From positions 1,635,001 to 1,699,000 of the forward strand of contig NZ_AP018560.1 of NCBI RefSeq assembly GCF_003967035.1: a DNA stretch of 64,000 nt, read 5' to 3'. Of the stretch, positions 63,871 through 64,000 are shown one piece after another; the first letter of the stretch is position 1, and each line of letters starts with the position of its first letter. The notes beneath the pieces are model-generated. The model worked only from the letters and a program-made list of their open reading frames with translations. It was not told the DNA's origin and ran no database searches. The DNA comes from Aerosticca soli. GTDB taxonomy: Bacteria; Pseudomonadota; Gammaproteobacteria; Xanthomonadales; Rhodanobacteraceae. Position numbers and translations under genes: made by a program.

Positions 63871-64000
63871 ATGGGCGAACAGATCAGCATTCCGACCACC
63901 GGCACGCAGTGCATCGGCGCCTATGTGGCGCGCGCCCCCGGCAAGCCCCAGGGAGGCGTCGTGGTGATCCAGGAGATCTTCGGCGTCACCGCGCACATCC
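63871..64000 (+). CDS. Dienelactone hydrolase family protein (5' part only)
   Basis: 43 codons to the window edge: MGEQISIPTTGTQCIGAYVARAPGKP, then VVVIQEIFGVTAHI. The strand-loop IQEIFGVT with a preceding small domain is the start of the alpha/beta-hydrolase dienelactone hydrolase family (PF01738); the Cys nucleophile, Asp and His lie beyond the edge. Divergent from rimO (130 bp). Confidence 0.85.
   Translation, partial: MGEQISIPTTGTQCIGAYVARAPGKPQGGVVVIQEIFGVTAHI

Overview
The window is chromosomal DNA from a high-G+C gammaproteobacterium. The gene families and their order (NAD-specific 180 kDa-class glutamate dehydrogenase, the holB-tmk-mltG-pabC-pabB-fabF-acpP-fabG-fabD run, a MipA/OmpV protein, YbfB/YjiJ-type MFS, many GNATs) suit the Xanthomonadales/Lysobacterales, most likely Rhodanobacteraceae. 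That placement is inferred from gene content and was not confirmed by any search.

Layout. 1-3438: the end of an integrated mobile element (P4-type primase running off the left edge, an excisionase-like HTH protein, an unknown protein, a DUF4102-type tyrosine integrase) and a gene-free stretch with possible attachment-site remnants. 3439-8429: purF-cvpA-SPOR protein, then lolA and the Fe-S carrier ATPase apbC, all leftward. 8568-14623: a rightward series of a DUF2147 protein, corC, a DUF4105 (Lnb-like) membrane protein, miaB, a GNAT, phoH and ybeY. This is the familiar miaB-phoH-ybeY-corC-lnt neighbourhood rearranged, with a DUF4105 gene next to corC where lnt would be expected. 14632-17744: a membrane protein and a secreted M1-type metallopeptidase. 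17878-19939: a TctDE-like two-component system whose kinase sensor domain has lower G+C than its surroundings.

20006-26968 is a two-sided, convergent gene cluster: a carboxylesterase-like hydrolase, two half-size DMT/ArnE-ArnF-like membrane proteins and a DegT-type PLP enzyme to the right; a ureohydrolase-fold enzyme, a FemAB/GNAT-like transferase, a class III aminotransferase and an MtnX-like phosphatase to the left. From about 21.0 to 24.8 kb the G+C falls to roughly 40-50%. I cannot assign it to a known pathway; it looks like an acquired set for making and exporting an amine- or amino-acid-containing small molecule, and it is my main candidate for an undescribed system.

27087-37025: a MipA-like outer-membrane protein, a GNAT, then the leftward housekeeping run from fabD down to holB (fatty-acid synthesis, folate precursor pABA, peptidoglycan lytic transglycosylase, dTMP kinase, DNA polymerase III delta-prime). 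37215-41434: a signal-peptide-bearing methyltransferase, an isolated tssA (type VI secretion), a one-pass membrane protein, a fragment resembling a VgrG/effector tail, and a sharply A+T-rich patch with a 5'-truncated ORF and a secreted protein. This looks like the scar of a T6SS effector/immunity cargo site.

41567-53394: leftward metabolic genes (FMN reductase, fused alpha-beta ketoacid dehydrogenase E1, a GNAT continuous in frame with a glutathione S-transferase, glutaryl-CoA dehydrogenase), a DMT transporter, a 5'-nucleotidase, NAD kinase, a PoxB-like thiamine diphosphate enzyme, two very small genes and an MFS transporter. 53652-64000: NAD-glutamate dehydrogenase, a PAS-GGDEF-EAL protein, a tRNA-Ala(CGC) with its terminator, a DUF3025 protein, rimO, and the start of a dienelactone-hydrolase-family gene. 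No CRISPR array, complete insertion sequence or rRNA was seen.
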